NCBI GenBank assembly: GCA_037157565.1
Contig: JAZHRO010000013.1
Span: forward strand, 116,698,001-116,762,000
From: Thalassia testudinum
Lineage: Eukaryota > Streptophyta > Magnoliopsida > Alismatales > Hydrocharitaceae
Direction of reading: 5' to 3'
Length of the DNA: 64,000 nt
The notes beneath the pieces were generated by a model. The model worked only from the letters and a program-made list of their open reading frames with translations. It had not been told where the DNA came from and made no database searches. Position 1 is the stretch's first letter, and each line of letters opens with the position of its first letter. Shown here piece after piece: positions 1 to 10,166 of this stretch. Both the position numbers and the translations under genes were made by a program.

Positions 1-924
1 TGAACCCAATTCTTTCCATTGAAATTTTCAACATTTGGGGCATCGACCTTATGGGACCCTTCCCTCCTTCATTTGCACACCAGTATATTCTGGTCGCTAT
101 TGATTACGTGTCCAAATGGATTGAGGCAATTCCCACCCGGACCAATGACCACAAGGTAGTCATCGATTTTGTGAAGAAAATATCTTCAGTCGGTTCAAGG
201 CTCCTTAGGCAATTATCAGTGATGGTGGCACAAATTTCACTCATGCCCAGTTTCAGAATTTACTGGGGAAATATGGGGTGAATCATCATATTTCCACACG
301 TTACCACCCTCAAACGAACGGACAGGCCTAGGTCTCCAATTGGGAGGTCAAAAACATTTTGCAGAAAACCGTTAGGCCTGATAGGAAGGATTGGACCCAA
401 AAGCTAGATGATGCTCTTTGGGCCTACTGTATGGCGTACAAAATGCCTATCGGTATGTCTCCGTTCCGTCTGGTGTTTGGTAAGGCATGTCACTTACTCG
501 TAGAACTTGAACACCGGACATTTTTTGCCATAAGAAAGTGTAATTTTGACCTAGAGTTGGCTGAGAAAACCAAGAAACTCCAACTATCTGAGTTGGAGGA
601 GCTTCGAAATGATGCTTATGAAGTGCTAGAATCTATAAGGCAAGGACCAAAGCTCTCCATGACCAGATGATTTCACGTAAGAGCTTTGAGCCAAACCAGA
701 AGGTTTGGCTTTTCGATTCTCGATTGAAGCTTTTCCCAGGAAAACTCAGGTCAATGTGGGACGACCCGTTCGTTATTGAGCGGATTTTCCCTAACGGGGC
801 CGTCAAAATCTCCGACCCAAAGATGGGTAATATCTTCAAGGTCAACGGACAACGTCTCAATCCCTTTGTTGATCATGTGCTCCCTAAACCCGTCTCGAAC
901 AAGGTTGCTCTTACCTTGCTTTAA
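1..924 (+). pseudogene. Integrase (C-terminal part of pol), Ty3/gypsy Athila lineage, frameshifted
   Basis: Integrase joins retrotransposon cDNA to the host chromosome. The fragment begins just ahead of the catalytic core. The first catalytic Asp sits in [10 protein letters not shown], followed by [19 protein letters not shown]. The reading frame is then lost near 170-180, and the second Asp region and the HPQTNGQA region are found in another frame. The post-core part (359-670, RPDRKDW then [12 protein letters not shown]) is open but shifts again at about 630-670. The last piece (667-924, SRKSFEPNQKV then GKLRSMW) is the GPY/F-type C-terminal module, with the GPY position changed to DDP. At least two frameshifts and a lost stop-free frame mean no functional enzyme. 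The tail ends at TAA 922-924. Confidence 0.9.
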
Positions 925-943
925 CCACCATGGGCTGATCATC

Positions 944-992
944 GCCCAGCTGAAGGCACTAAACTCAGCACATGTAAAGACTGTTCCAAGCT
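944..992 (+). promoter_or_regulatory. Conserved post-pol motif and stem-loop (element A copy)
   Basis: GCCCAGCTGAAGGCACTAAA begins 20 bases after the pol stop. It is followed by TCAGC...GCTGA arms that can pair across about 18 bases. The same motif lies at the end of the last ORF in elements B, C, D and E. Function is unknown; conservation between elements that do and do not encode pol suggests a cis-acting role. Confidence 0.55.
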
Positions 993-1060
993 GACCAAAG
1001 TCTCATGGAAACCAGGTGCTATTCTTCCACTTCTACTCTCCTTCTTGCTTTCATTTTTAA

Positions 1061-1096
1061 CAATGAAAACATTGCAATAGATAAGCATGGGGGCGT
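1061..1096 (+). promoter_or_regulatory. Palindrome CAATG...CATTG followed by internal polypurine-like tract (element A)
   Basis: CAATGAAAACATTG (1061-1074) is followed after about 10 bases by ATAAGCATGGGGGCG. That resembles the true polypurine tract of this element at 2250-2270, 1.2 kb downstream. All five elements in the window with this region present have the same arrangement. Confidence 0.55.
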
Positions 1097-2249
1097 GGAA
1101 ATATCTTATAATCTATGTCAGATGTAACAATAATTTCCTATTTTTTTGATTCTACTAAAAAAATTAGAATTAGGAGACAAGAACTTGGGCATTAAGAGTT
1201 GTAAACTTTAGGAATTGATACTTTGAGACCTGAATACTTAGACTCTTCAGGTCTTCGGGCTTAATTAGCCTAGGTGTTCACTCGAATGTGGACTTAGTCT
1301 CGAGTCCTTGCCAATTAAAATTCATTTTAATTTGGTGAATAAATTGGGATGACAAGTATGCGACTTATCAACCAACCATTTGATTTTGGGGGACTTTAAG
1401 CCTAAGCATCTACACACTTTTTTTGCACTAACTCACTTTTCAACGGTTTCTTCGAAAATTGGGAAGCTAATGAACTATCTAGGGTGGTATGGTTGACAAG
1501 TTGTCGGTGGTAACAGCTCATCGGCCGTTTGTCCAAAGCCCAGTCAGAAAACCATTTTCATTGTACTGCCTTTAGGTAAATCTTATATCAGGAAAGCCAC
1601 CTACTTTAAAAAAAAAAGAAAAAAAGAAAAGAAAAAAAAACCACACTTCACTACACAAGTATGCTGACAAGCTGTTGTGGGTAACAACCCATTGGCTGAT
1701 TGTCCAGAACCCAACTCACAAAAAAAATGCACAATAATTCCCAAAATACTTAGGGAAGAAGCAGGGAAGTAGAATAAATCAGAGAGATATACATTGGGTT
1801 CACCCTTGTGTTGACCCCATAAATAAAAGAAGTAGGGAGAAAGCTACCGTTTGGAAAGATAAACCTCTAGGCAAGGTCACCTAGGGTTGAAGAAACCCGA
1901 AGTCTGTTTTAACGGCCGCCTAGTGAGTCTTTCACTCTTTTCACTAGATGCTTAGTCTTTGCTGGATCGGGTAGCCGTAGAAAGTTATCCCGGAACTCTA
2001 AAACTACAAAAGTATAAAAAAAAAAATTAGAAAGAAGAAAAACAAGAATTTTTTTTTTGTATCTTCTCTTCTCAAATAAGGCGAGGGCTTGGACGGTCTG
2101 CATTCTGGCAGACACCAGGCACTGTTGAGTTTTTATAAGTAGGTCTTGGGGTTGAGATTTTCTAAAGCAATCAACGAATTTTGCCTAAATACTCGAATCC
2201 TGATTCTACTTTTATACATAGCATTTAGGTTAATTTTGCTAGGGACTAG

Positions 2250-2270
2250 CAAAAAGTAAGCATGGGGGTA
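2250..2270 (+). promoter_or_regulatory. Polypurine tract of element A
   Basis: AAAAAGTAAGCATGGGGGTA directly precedes the TGATAA start of the 3' LTR. In this family of elements it primes plus-strand DNA synthesis. Confidence 0.8.
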
Positions 2271-2572
2271 TGATAAACACATATAAATTCATCGTAAAAT
2301 GCTTATTTATGATAGTTCTTAGGCCTAGCATTGCATATCATGATATAAATATTGCACAAACATCCATTGCATTGCATTTAGGATAGTTGTATATTATGTA
2401 CATTAATTCTGTCATTTTACATGTCCAGGAGGCAATGTGACATCTTTGTGGGCTTCGGATGAAGAATCTAACCATACGGATGGATTCAAAGCGACGATCA
2501 TAGTCCATCAACATGAGAATCGCCTCGATTTGAGCTCTATAGCACCCTCCGCAAGAAGAAGATGGATGGCCC

Positions 2573-2596
2573 AGATGGTGCCACGTGGCGCCATCT
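2573..2596. promoter_or_regulatory. 24-bp palindrome with G-box core in LTR A
   Basis: Arms AGATGGTGCCA and TGGCGCCATCT surround a CACGTG core. One G:T position per arm breaks perfect symmetry. The palindrome recurs in every complete group-1 LTR here. CACGTG is the standard plant G-box bound by bZIP and bHLH factors. Confidence 0.6.
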
Positions 2597-3374
2597 AGGT
2601 TGCCCTACCTGAGCCAAGGCATCTCCAAGCCCACCGCAAGATCAGATCCCAACCATTGGATCTCAATCCAACGGTTGAGATGTGCACTCCATGGCCGAAG
2701 AAGCATCTCAGGTAGATTAAGCAAGGAGTCAACTCGACCGTTGGATCTTCATCCAATGGCCATGGGCACGGAAGCTTAATTTGTAAGCAGAGCACATAAC
2801 GACCCTCAGTACAATGGTTTGCACCTCAGCTCACAACACGCGGCCATGCGTTTGAAGCCCCGCGTGCGGATTTTATCCACTGAAGCGCTTGCGGGAGGAA
2901 AATTAAACCGTCGTTGGAAGATCGGGCGGTGAAGGAAGCAACTACGTGGATGCATAGTTGAGCGTAGATGCTGCACGCGGTCGTCGGCACACCTCAAGAA
3001 CGGACCATCTAACGCACACAGTTAAGACGTTTGAACGCAGCATCCGACAGTTGGTGGCGAGGTGCATGATTCAAATTTTGTGAAGGGGTGCGGTCTTCTC
3101 TCGGTCGTGTGATCCTTCATCTGACAGATAGGATTCATCCACGCCAACGTATGCGATGACAGCTACAAGCGTGAGCGGTAGGCGTGGGATTTACAACCAC
3201 AGAAGAGTGAGCCTTTAGTGACACTTGCAGCTGTCACTAAATGGCCTGCGCAGTGTGTGCGCCAACCAAGGCAATGAAGAGCCACGGATCTTTTGGCGAC
3301 AACTTGAGAGGCCTTTAGTAATGCTTGTAAATGTCGCTGAATGCCTGTACGCGAGATTCTCTTCTTCCCATCCA

Positions 3375-3384
3375 CTATATAAAG
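3375..3384 (+). promoter_or_regulatory. TATA box of LTR A
   Basis: CTATATAAAG lies about 1.1 kb into the LTR, downstream of the shared stem-loop, and is followed by a pyrimidine-rich leader. It probably marks the U3/R junction about 30 bases downstream. Confidence 0.65.
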
Positions 3385-4328
3385 GCCTACACACCCCCTC
3401 ACGAAACAATCTCTACCTACTCTACTCCCACCTACTCCTAAGCTCTAGCAAGCCTACCAATGCTTCATTAGAGCTTACTCTCAAGCTCCTAAGGCTCCTA
3501 TTAGTGTAGCGAACCTCTGCCTCACCAAATATTCCTCCATCTTTCCATCCCCATTCATAGGTCGCCTTGGAGCCATCCTCTCACCTCCATTCTTGTAGCA
3601 AATCATCTCTGCCTTCTCACCTCCATTCCGGAGCCACGCTGAAGCTTTACTCTACCCAACGTCCTCCTGCATCTCACTTCTGTCATCCCGCTCCTCACCT
3701 CCTTCATCCGAGCTTCTGCCAGGCGCCGTCGTCTTATCGAATAGCTGATTCGGGAGATTTCTTCTCACCTCCCTCTCTTTTTATGCTTTCGTAGATTATT
3801 GTAATAGACATTAATGTAATACATCACATTTGATTCCATCTCTATCTTGTGATTGCTTGTCTTTTATTTCAAAAATTAAAAAAAATAAAACTCTAAAACA
3901 CCAAATGGAAATAAATTGAAGCGTGATTTTCATACAAAGTAAACGTCGCCTCCCTGTGTTCGACTTGGGACTCCCTTGGAGTTTCGGTATAAATTTTATT
4001 TGATCATGAGTTTTGCAACTACAACGACGGGTTGCTGGTAACCCCGATTTTAAACACGCGAAATCTGTGTGATCACCCCTGGAGTCACAAAAGAGAATTT
4101 ATCTGGGTTCTCTGGTGTGTGCTCGCGCTCCTCCTATTGTCTTTGTTGATCTATATGCACAACCGTGAGTTCTCTCCCGCCACCTTCATCTTGCACCATC
4201 ACATCCTCTGTCAGTGGGTGGTTTGCCCCTTTCATTTCAATATCAAGCACCTCCGACCAGTGAAACTCTTTCCTCTTCTTCATCTCCTGCCTATCTGTTC
4301 TTCTTGGCCCACCCTCTTGAGTATCGCT

Positions 4329-5324
4329 CTAGGTAACCTTCCCCTCTGTCCGCACCTTCGAGGTTTCCACCTGCTGTTCATCCCCGTTGAGAAGGCCAAA
4401 TTTTAATCTGAGGAGCCATGTGCTCCCTCCACAACTAAGGATGACTTTGTCAGGAATTGGACCCCCCCTTGTCACCTTCTCCTCAACCTTGATTGATCTC
4501 CCATCCCCCTCGCATAGACCCACATTAGCATTCTCTGCCAGAGCTGCGAAGTTAGCCACAACTCCTACCACCACCCCATTTGTCCTTAGGTGTGACGGTA
4601 GTCCCCAGATCTCCAAAACTCCCCTTCTATTCTCAGCCCTCTGAGGAGGGCAGTCTTGGAGAGCCCCATCGAAGGGCAAAACCATTCTCCACATCACCAT
4701 AAGCCCCTCTAATGTACTTGTGCGAAAATGGAGCCCTTCCACATCCAACATACCTAGGTCGAATAACACAAACCTTGCCCCACCCAAATGCACCACCTTC
4801 CACCCTTGAGAGGACAGAGACAAAGATCTTACCAAATTTAGGATCCACTAATGCTCAAACCTTCCCACCATAATCTCGCCAATGAGGGCCTCCCAAACTG
4901 CCATCTCCACTGCCATGACTTCCTCCGATTGTGGAACCTCCACATCGTACACCTACCCCATCTCCATCGGGGGTGGCTGTGGTACAACACCACTAGCTTC
5001 TTGAGCCCTGGCTTGCCCACCATTTCCCTACATTGCCCTCCCCTTCATTTTGCACTCTGCCTTCTTGTGACCCCAACCCCCACAAGCCAAGCAGACGGTC
5101 GGTGACCTGCACACAGCCGCCATGTGCCCTCTTCTTCGACACCGATGGCATACAATATTTGCATTCCCCCTTCTCCTACTCCTCCTAAACCCACCCACAC
5201 CTTGGGCCACTTGCGGACCAGCCCCCCCTTCCTCTATTCTCTCTCTCTGTCGTCGTCTCCTAGACCTCCAAACCCTCCAGTCGTCGTCTTCTTCCCAAAC
5301 CCTAACACCACCTTTCCTCTCCAT
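4329..5324 (-). pseudogene. Zinc-knuckle / DUF4283-type protein fragment (retroelement-derived), broken
   Basis: Read on the minus strand, the first part (5324-5028) encodes a basic segment and then two CCHC knuckles, CHRCRRRGHMAAVC and CLACGGWGHKKAEC. Such knuckles bind single-stranded nucleic acid. Frames then change. A downstream open stretch (4835-4329) carries IWGLPSHLRTNGVVVGV, which resembles the RRM-like DUF4283 region found with CCHC knuckles in plant LINE ORF1-like and domesticated proteins. The order knuckles then DUF4283 is the one I recall from monocot members. At least one frameshift or stop separates the parts and no reverse transcriptase is nearby, so this is a decayed fragment. 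Family assignment is moderate; functional loss is likely. Confidence 0.6.
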
Positions 5325-5340
5325 CGCTAACTAGCACAAC

Positions 5341-5640
5341 CGATCGATAATAATAATATAGTCAACAGTTTCCATATTAATGGTCGAGGATATTGTCATC
5401 AAAAGTCATGGTGGAAAAAAGATATATTTTGAATACATTCCTCTACCATTCAGTCTATAACTGTCGAGAAAACACAGACAAAAATACCAGTGCAACCCCG
5501 ACTCCTTCCCTTTCCTTTCTTCAGCTGACCTTCTCCAACCTCCTCTGATCCACAATGCCGTTGACATTCTCTATTGACTGTGATGGTCCTCACCGGCGAT
5601 CGCATGCACATCATTCGGTGACCCCCTCAGTAAGTGCTCG
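5341..5640. other. Unassigned stretch, possibly CACTA subterminal sequence
   Basis: No coding signal. The motifs ATGGTCGAGGATATTG (about 5378) and CTGTCGAGAAAACA (about 5460) resemble the TCGAGAATAT repeats near the CACTA 3' end (29240-29584 and 39182-39324). This may be a detached 5' subterminal region of that transposon. No CACTA tip was found here, so this remains an inference. Confidence 0.25.
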
Positions 5641-5659
5641 TCACCCCTCCTTCCCTTCC

Positions 5660-5933
5660 TCATTCCACTGCGCCACCATGGCGACCACCGGCACCACCAT
5701 GACCACCTTCCCTTCCTTGTGCCGCTGCCACCACCACGACCACCTCACCACCACCTTGTCGACCACCACCCCCATCTCCAAGCAGCCCGCCACCACCCCC
5801 ACCTCCACATTGCCCGCCACCACCCCCACCTCCACAACTGCCTACCACCGCCACCACCTCAGGCCACGACTACAACCTCCTACCACCACTACTACTTCAG
5901 GCACCACCACCACCACCACCTCCTCTACTGGAG
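5660..5933 (+). repeat. CCACCA-rich low-complexity tract
   Basis: Near-continuous CCACCACC and CACCACCACC units with interruptions give His/Pro/Thr-rich shadow frames. Element B is inserted in this tract: similar sequence resumes at 11893 (CCTCCTGCCACCACCACAAC). Confidence 0.7.
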
Positions 5934-6584
5934 CGGAAAATCTACATAAAAAGGTTTCAGTTTTGAAAATTCATTGTTGTATTGAGATTTACGAGGAAAT
6001 CTGTCAATAGATAATCTTATTGAAACTCAAAAAGAATTCCGAGTAAACATAGTGAGGCTATGTCGATTTGAAATTTGTGATTTTGTTTTTTGTAATTTTT
6101 GTTTAAAAGCGAGAGAATCACAATGAATTTGATATTAATACTGAGAGGGAGAGAGAGAGAACAAAATACTTTTATAATAAGGATAATGTTTTACAACTAG
6201 AAAGCTAGAAATTTTATAGCTAGAAAGCAATAAATCTATTCTAGAAAGCAGTAAAGAAGAAGGGAGGTGAGAAATTATCCTCCTCGACGACTGCTTGGAG
6301 AACAAATCGGAATGGGGAGATGCCTGGAAGATGTATAGCAGAGATGGAAGATGGAGAATGAAGTGGGAAGAATTGGGGGCGAGGTAGGACGTCGTTGTCG
6401 CAGGATCAACTTTCAGAATGGGGGTGAGAAGATAACCATGGGAGCTCCACAAATAGGGTGAGAAATGGATAAAATTTTGATTTTAACTCTAGAGGAGCAT
6501 CCCAAGTTTGGGACAAGCTTCTTTAGAGCTTTGGAGAGGGAGAGAGGTGAAGGAAGGGATGAGAAATTCAAGTGGTAGGGGTCT

Positions 6585-6596
6585 CCTTTTATAATT
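6585..6596 (-). promoter_or_regulatory. TATA box of LTR B (3' copy)
   Basis: AATTATAAAAGG on the minus strand, just downstream of the TTTAGTGATG...GTCACTAAT-type stem-loop. The partner LTR has CTATAAAAGG at the equivalent place (10817-10826). Confidence 0.65.
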
Positions 6597-7242
6597 GTAG
6601 GGATTGAGAGCAATTTGGTCATTTTATACTTTAAAACATTAATTCAAGGTCATTAGTGACGAATTTAAGCATCACTAAAGACCCAAAACGTTGGCTTAGT
6701 GCACGTGCCTGCACCTCCCACTCCTCTTCCTTTGTTTCATCTCGCAATCACATCTACACAATATCAACCGTCCGATCATGAGATCAGATGGCTTAAACTC
6801 AATCTTGCTCACGCCTTCAGCGAGTGCTTGAGAGTGAGATCGAGCGTCAACAGTGAGTTGGATCACGCGTACATGTGCCGAGCCCATCCATGCGGCCATG
6901 TGGTCACTCCATCCACTGTCCACTCCGCATCCAATAGGTGAAATTTTGCCTACACTTCTGATATGATGTATGCGCAGCTCAAACGTGCGACCTCTACATC
7001 TCCTATAGCCATGTGATTGTTGCACCATCTTCTCAGATGGTCAGATTTATGTTTTGAGCTAAAGCACCTTTAGCCATTGGATGAAGATCCAACGGCTGAG
7101 GGCACTCGAGCATTGGCCTTCAGAAGAGGAGGCGTGACCTTGATTGAATCTCGACCATTGGATTTGAGATCCAACGATTGAGATTAATCGAGTGGTTGAG
7201 GAGAGAGTCGTGCGAGCGTTCTTGGGCCTGTGTGGGTGGTTG

Positions 7243-7266
7243 AGATGGCACCATGTGGTGCCATCT
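7243..7266. promoter_or_regulatory. 24-bp palindrome in LTR B (3' copy)
   Basis: AGATGGCACCA and TGGTGCCATCT arms around a CATGTG core. The partner copy at 11418-11441 has a substitution in one arm. Confidence 0.55.
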
Positions 7267-7717
7267 TAGCTGTCCATCTTCTGTGCCTTGTAGATGGTGC
7301 CATGAATGTCGGATTGGTTCGATTTTTGCACCATTGGGTTGTAATCGTCAATCTGTACCCATCTGTGCAGTCAGATTTGTCATATGATGTACGGATTTAC
7401 ACAACCTTGGCCCCTTGGCCTTTAATTTTTCTCAAATTGCATCTGATTCTATAGATGTTCGATCGGGGTGATCTTGGAGTCGTTGAACTCCTCTTGTCGC
7501 CTTGATCAGATTTGTATGGTTGAAACTTCAATCTGAGGCCCCGATTAAATATTGCCTACCTTAACCAGCAAAAAGAGTAAATTACTGTACAATTTATACA
7601 ATTTGACCTAAATGCGTGATGATACGTGTTATACAATATTTACAATGCATGATGCTTCTACGACACTAAAAACATGAAAAAATGGACATTTTAGGCTATT
7701 TAGATGCATACACATCA

Positions 7718-7742
7718 CACCCCCATGCCTATCTTTTGCTAA
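7718..7742 (-). promoter_or_regulatory. Polypurine tract of element B
   Basis: On the minus strand AGCAAAAGATAGGCATGGGG abuts the start of the 3' LTR at 7717, matching the tracts of elements A, D and E. Confidence 0.8.
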
Positions 7743-9120
7743 TCCCTAGCGAAAACTATATGTTATTTATAAAAGAATTAGGATTGGATTTCTTGGGCAA
7801 AAGTTATTCTTGAACACTAGGAAATTTTTAATAAGGACCTGAACTACAAAGACACAACAGCACCCAGGTGTCTACCAAAATGCAGACCACCTCAAGCCCT
7901 CGCCTTATTCAAAGAAGAATCTATTTCTTCTTTTCTACATTTTTTTGGATTTTTGAGTTTTGGGTTTCGAAGCAACTTTCTACGGCCACTCAACCCACCC
8001 AAGACTCGAAGAGAACCCTAAGTTCTAAGCATCCTTATGTGTGAAATGTGATAGACTTACTAATCAACGATTAGAACAGACTTTGGGTTTTTATGCTCCT
8101 AGGTGACCTTAAAAATGAATTCTACCTAAAGGTGTATCTATTTAACCAGTAGCTTTCTCCCTACTTTTATTTTTATGGGGGCAACAGAAGGGCGAACTCA
8201 ATGTATATCTCCCTGGCTTATTCTACTTCTCTACTTCTTCCTACATGTTTAGGAATTATACGTGCATTTCTTAAGCTAGGTTCTGGATAACTTACTAATG
8301 GGTTGTTACCCACGATAACTTGCCAGCCATACTTGTGCGGTGAAGTGTGGCTTATTTCTTTTTTTTTCCTTTCTACTTTTCTATTTCTTTTTCTTTTCTT
8401 TTTTTATATTTTTCTTTTTTTTCTAAGTAATTCGCTTCCCTGATCTAAGATTTACCTAAAGGCAGCAGGAAAAAAATGATCGTGTGGCTGGGCTCTGGAC
8501 AACTGACCAATGGGTTGTTATCCACGATAACTTTCCAGCCATACCACCCTAAAAGGTTCATTAGCTACCCAATTTCTGTTAAAACCATCAAAAAGCGAGT
8601 CAATGCAAATAGTGTGTAGATGCTTACACTTAAAATCCCCTCAAATCAGAGGGCAGGTTGATAAGTCGTGTACTTATCTTCCCAACTTAACCAATTTGAA
8701 GTAAATTCAAAATGGCGAGGACTTGATAAACAAATCCACATTTTAGTGGACACCCAGGCTGATTAAGCCCAAAGATCTGAAGGGTCTAAGTGTTCAAATC
8801 CTACTGTAGTATTCCCTATGGTTGAAAAATCCTAATGCCCAAGTATTCTTTCCCTAATTCAATTTTTTAAAATAATAAATAAAGAGAAAACTAATCATAA
8901 TTTACAAGAATTCCACAGAGTTGACAAAATGATTCAGAAATGGATCCACCCCCCCCAAGGCTAGTTGATGCAATGTCCTCATTGAAAATAAAAGGCATGA
9001 GAAGCGGGGTAGAGTAAAGAAAATATCACATGTATTCCATGATGCTCGAGTCAGCTCTGAGTCAAACTATACAAATGCTGAGTTTAATGCCATCAGCTAG
9101 GCAAAGTCCAACCAAAGAAG
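7743..9120 (-). other. Non-coding 3' tail of element B
   Basis: Homologous to the tails of elements A and C. It contains the duplicated GGTAACAACCCATTGG-type block (about 8290-8340 and 8490-8550), the palindrome CAATGTCCTCATTG (8971-8984) with a neighbouring C run (8947-8962) that is the internal polypurine-like tract on the minus strand, and the post-pol motif (9077-9102). No ORF of substance. Confidence 0.7.
9077..9102 (-). promoter_or_regulatory. Conserved post-pol motif (element B copy)
   Basis: On the minus strand it reads GCCTAGCTGATGGCATTAAA, about 20 bases after the pol stop, and is followed by TCAGC and GCTGA arms. It is the same motif as in elements A, C, D and E. Confidence 0.5.
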
Positions 9121-10156
9121 TCACATTAAGGTTAAAGCAACCTTGTCGAAGATGGGTTTTGGAATAACACGATCAACATAAGGTTTCAGACGTTGTCTGT
9201 TGACCTTAAAAGAATTACTCATCTTTGGGTCAGAGATCTCAACAGCCCCATTGGGAAATATTCGATTGATGATGAACGGGCCGTCCCACTTTGACCTAAG
9301 CTTGCCAAGAAAGAGCTTAAGTCGAGAATCAAAGAGCTAGACCTTCTGGTTCAGCTCAAAGCTCTTGCGGGAAATTAGTTGGTCATGAAGAGCTTTGGTC
9401 TGAGCCTTATAGATCTTGGCATTCTCGTATGCATCATTTCTAAGCTCCTCCAACTCAGATAGTTGCAACTTCCTAGTCTTTCTGGCTAAACTTAAATCAA
9501 AGTTGCATTTCTTGATTGCCCAAAATGCTCGATGTTCATTCTCTACAGGTAAATGGCATGCCTTTGCATACACTAGATGAAATGGTGACATGTTGATAGG
9601 TGTTTTGTATGCTGTACGGTAAGCCCAAAGAGCATCCTCAAGCTTCTGAGTCCAATCTTTTCAATCAAGCCTGACTGTCTTCTGCAGGATATTCTTGATT
9701 GGAGATCTCAGCCTGTTCGTTCGTCTAAGGGTGGTAAGGTGTGGAGATTCTGTGATTTACCTCGTATTTCACCAGTAAACTGCAGAACTGGGCATTTGTG
9801 AAGTGAGTACCACCATGGCTGATGATGGCTCTCGGTATCCCGAACTAACTAAAGATATTCTTCTTGACAAAATCAATGATCACCTTATGGTCGTTGGTTC
9901 GGGTAGGGATAGCCTCAATCCACTTGGACATGTAATCAACAGCAATGAGAATGTACTAGTGTCCAAATTAAGGGAGGAAGGGTCTCATGAAATCGATGCC
10001 CCAAACGTCGAAGATTTCGACGGGAAGGATTTCGTTTAGGGGCATCATGTTTCTCTTGGTTATGCTCTTGAGTGATTGGCATCGGGAACACGACCTCGAG
10101 AATTCCTGGGCATCCTTGAATAAATACGGCCAATAGAATCTCGACAACAGTGCCAA
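9121..10156 (-). pseudogene. Integrase (zinc finger, core, C-terminus) of element B, decayed
   Basis: The minus-strand segment opens with FYWPYLFKDAQEF and SCSRCQ, the second half of the HHCC zinc finger, then FDVWGIDFMRPF with the first catalytic Asp; the usual Gly-Pro is changed to Arg-Pro. The core then loses frame. An intact stretch (9591-9337) carries [11 protein letters not shown] and [11 protein letters not shown], after which a stop interrupts at the LNQKV position. The GPY/F module follows to a TGA at 9121. The first half of the zinc finger and all of pol before it are missing because the deletion joins this point to the primer-binding site. Confidence 0.85.
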
Positions 10157-10158
10157 AA
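10139..10158 (-). promoter_or_regulatory. Degenerate primer-binding site of element B
   Basis: On the minus strand TTTTGGCACTGTTGTCGAGA lies 8 bases inside the 5' LTR. It is recognisable against the intact TGGCGCCGTTGCCGGGGA of element E, which is the type complementary to tRNA-Asp in Athila elements. Confidence 0.6.
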
Positions 10159-10166
10159 TGTTACAG

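Larger units (their letters stand above)
925..2248 (+). other. Non-coding 3' tail between pol and the polypurine tract (element A)
   Basis: No open frame of note. The segment is alignable by eye with the tails of element B (minus strand, about 7740-9120) and element C (about 17165-18470). Shared landmarks are the post-pol motif (944-969), the CAATG...CATTG palindrome plus G tract (1061-1096), a block of the type GGTAACAGCCCATTGG present twice (about 1489-1545 and 1661-1719), GTTGACCCCATAAATAAAA (about 1812) and a hairpin TCTGCATTCTGGCAGA (about 2097). Athila elements may carry an env-like gene here; none is visible. Confidence 0.7.
1..4075 (+). mobile_element. Element A: 3' part of an Athila-lineage Ty3/gypsy LTR retrotransposon
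   Basis: This is the 3' portion of an element whose 5' half lies before the window. In order it shows a decayed integrase coding region (1-924), a non-coding tail of about 1.3 kb, a polypurine tract ending at 2270 and a complete 3' LTR (2271-4075). The integrase retains recognisable Athila signatures such as [12 protein letters not shown] and [11 protein letters not shown]. The LTR runs TG...CA and its left half matches the LTR that opens at 62996, so the two belong to one family. Because the 5' end is missing, no target-site duplication can be checked. Confidence 0.88.
2271..4075 (+). repeat. 3' LTR of element A (group 1 LTR)
   Basis: The LTR starts TGATAAACAC after the polypurine tract and is judged to end at GTGTGATCA (4075), giving about 1.8 kb. 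U3 carries the group-1 module GGGCTTCGGATGAA (about 2451), the 24-bp palindrome (2573-2596), a hairpin of TTTAGTGACA and TGTCACTAAA (about 3212-3241) with a weaker second copy (about 3312-3345), and a TATA box CTATATAAAG (3375-3384). The right end, with ACTACAACGACG, resembles the ends of the other LTRs. The exact 3' boundary is inferred from comparison with them, not from a second LTR copy. Confidence 0.78.
5934..7717 (-). repeat. 3' LTR of element B
   Basis: In element orientation it begins TGATGTGTATGC at 7717 and runs to 5934, where CGGAAAATC replaces the TGAAAAATC seen in the partner. It carries the 24-bp palindrome (7243-7266), the proximal stem-loop (about 6643-6683), a TATA box AATTATAAAAGG (6585-6596, minus) and a short AG run near 6150. 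Confidence 0.85.

Noticed and set aside
5335..5360. CACTA 5' tip at CACAACCGATCGATAATA
   Set aside because: It matches the CACTACAAGAATATT terminus too poorly, and the 3-base flanks (TAG left, GTA right of the 3' tip) do not match.
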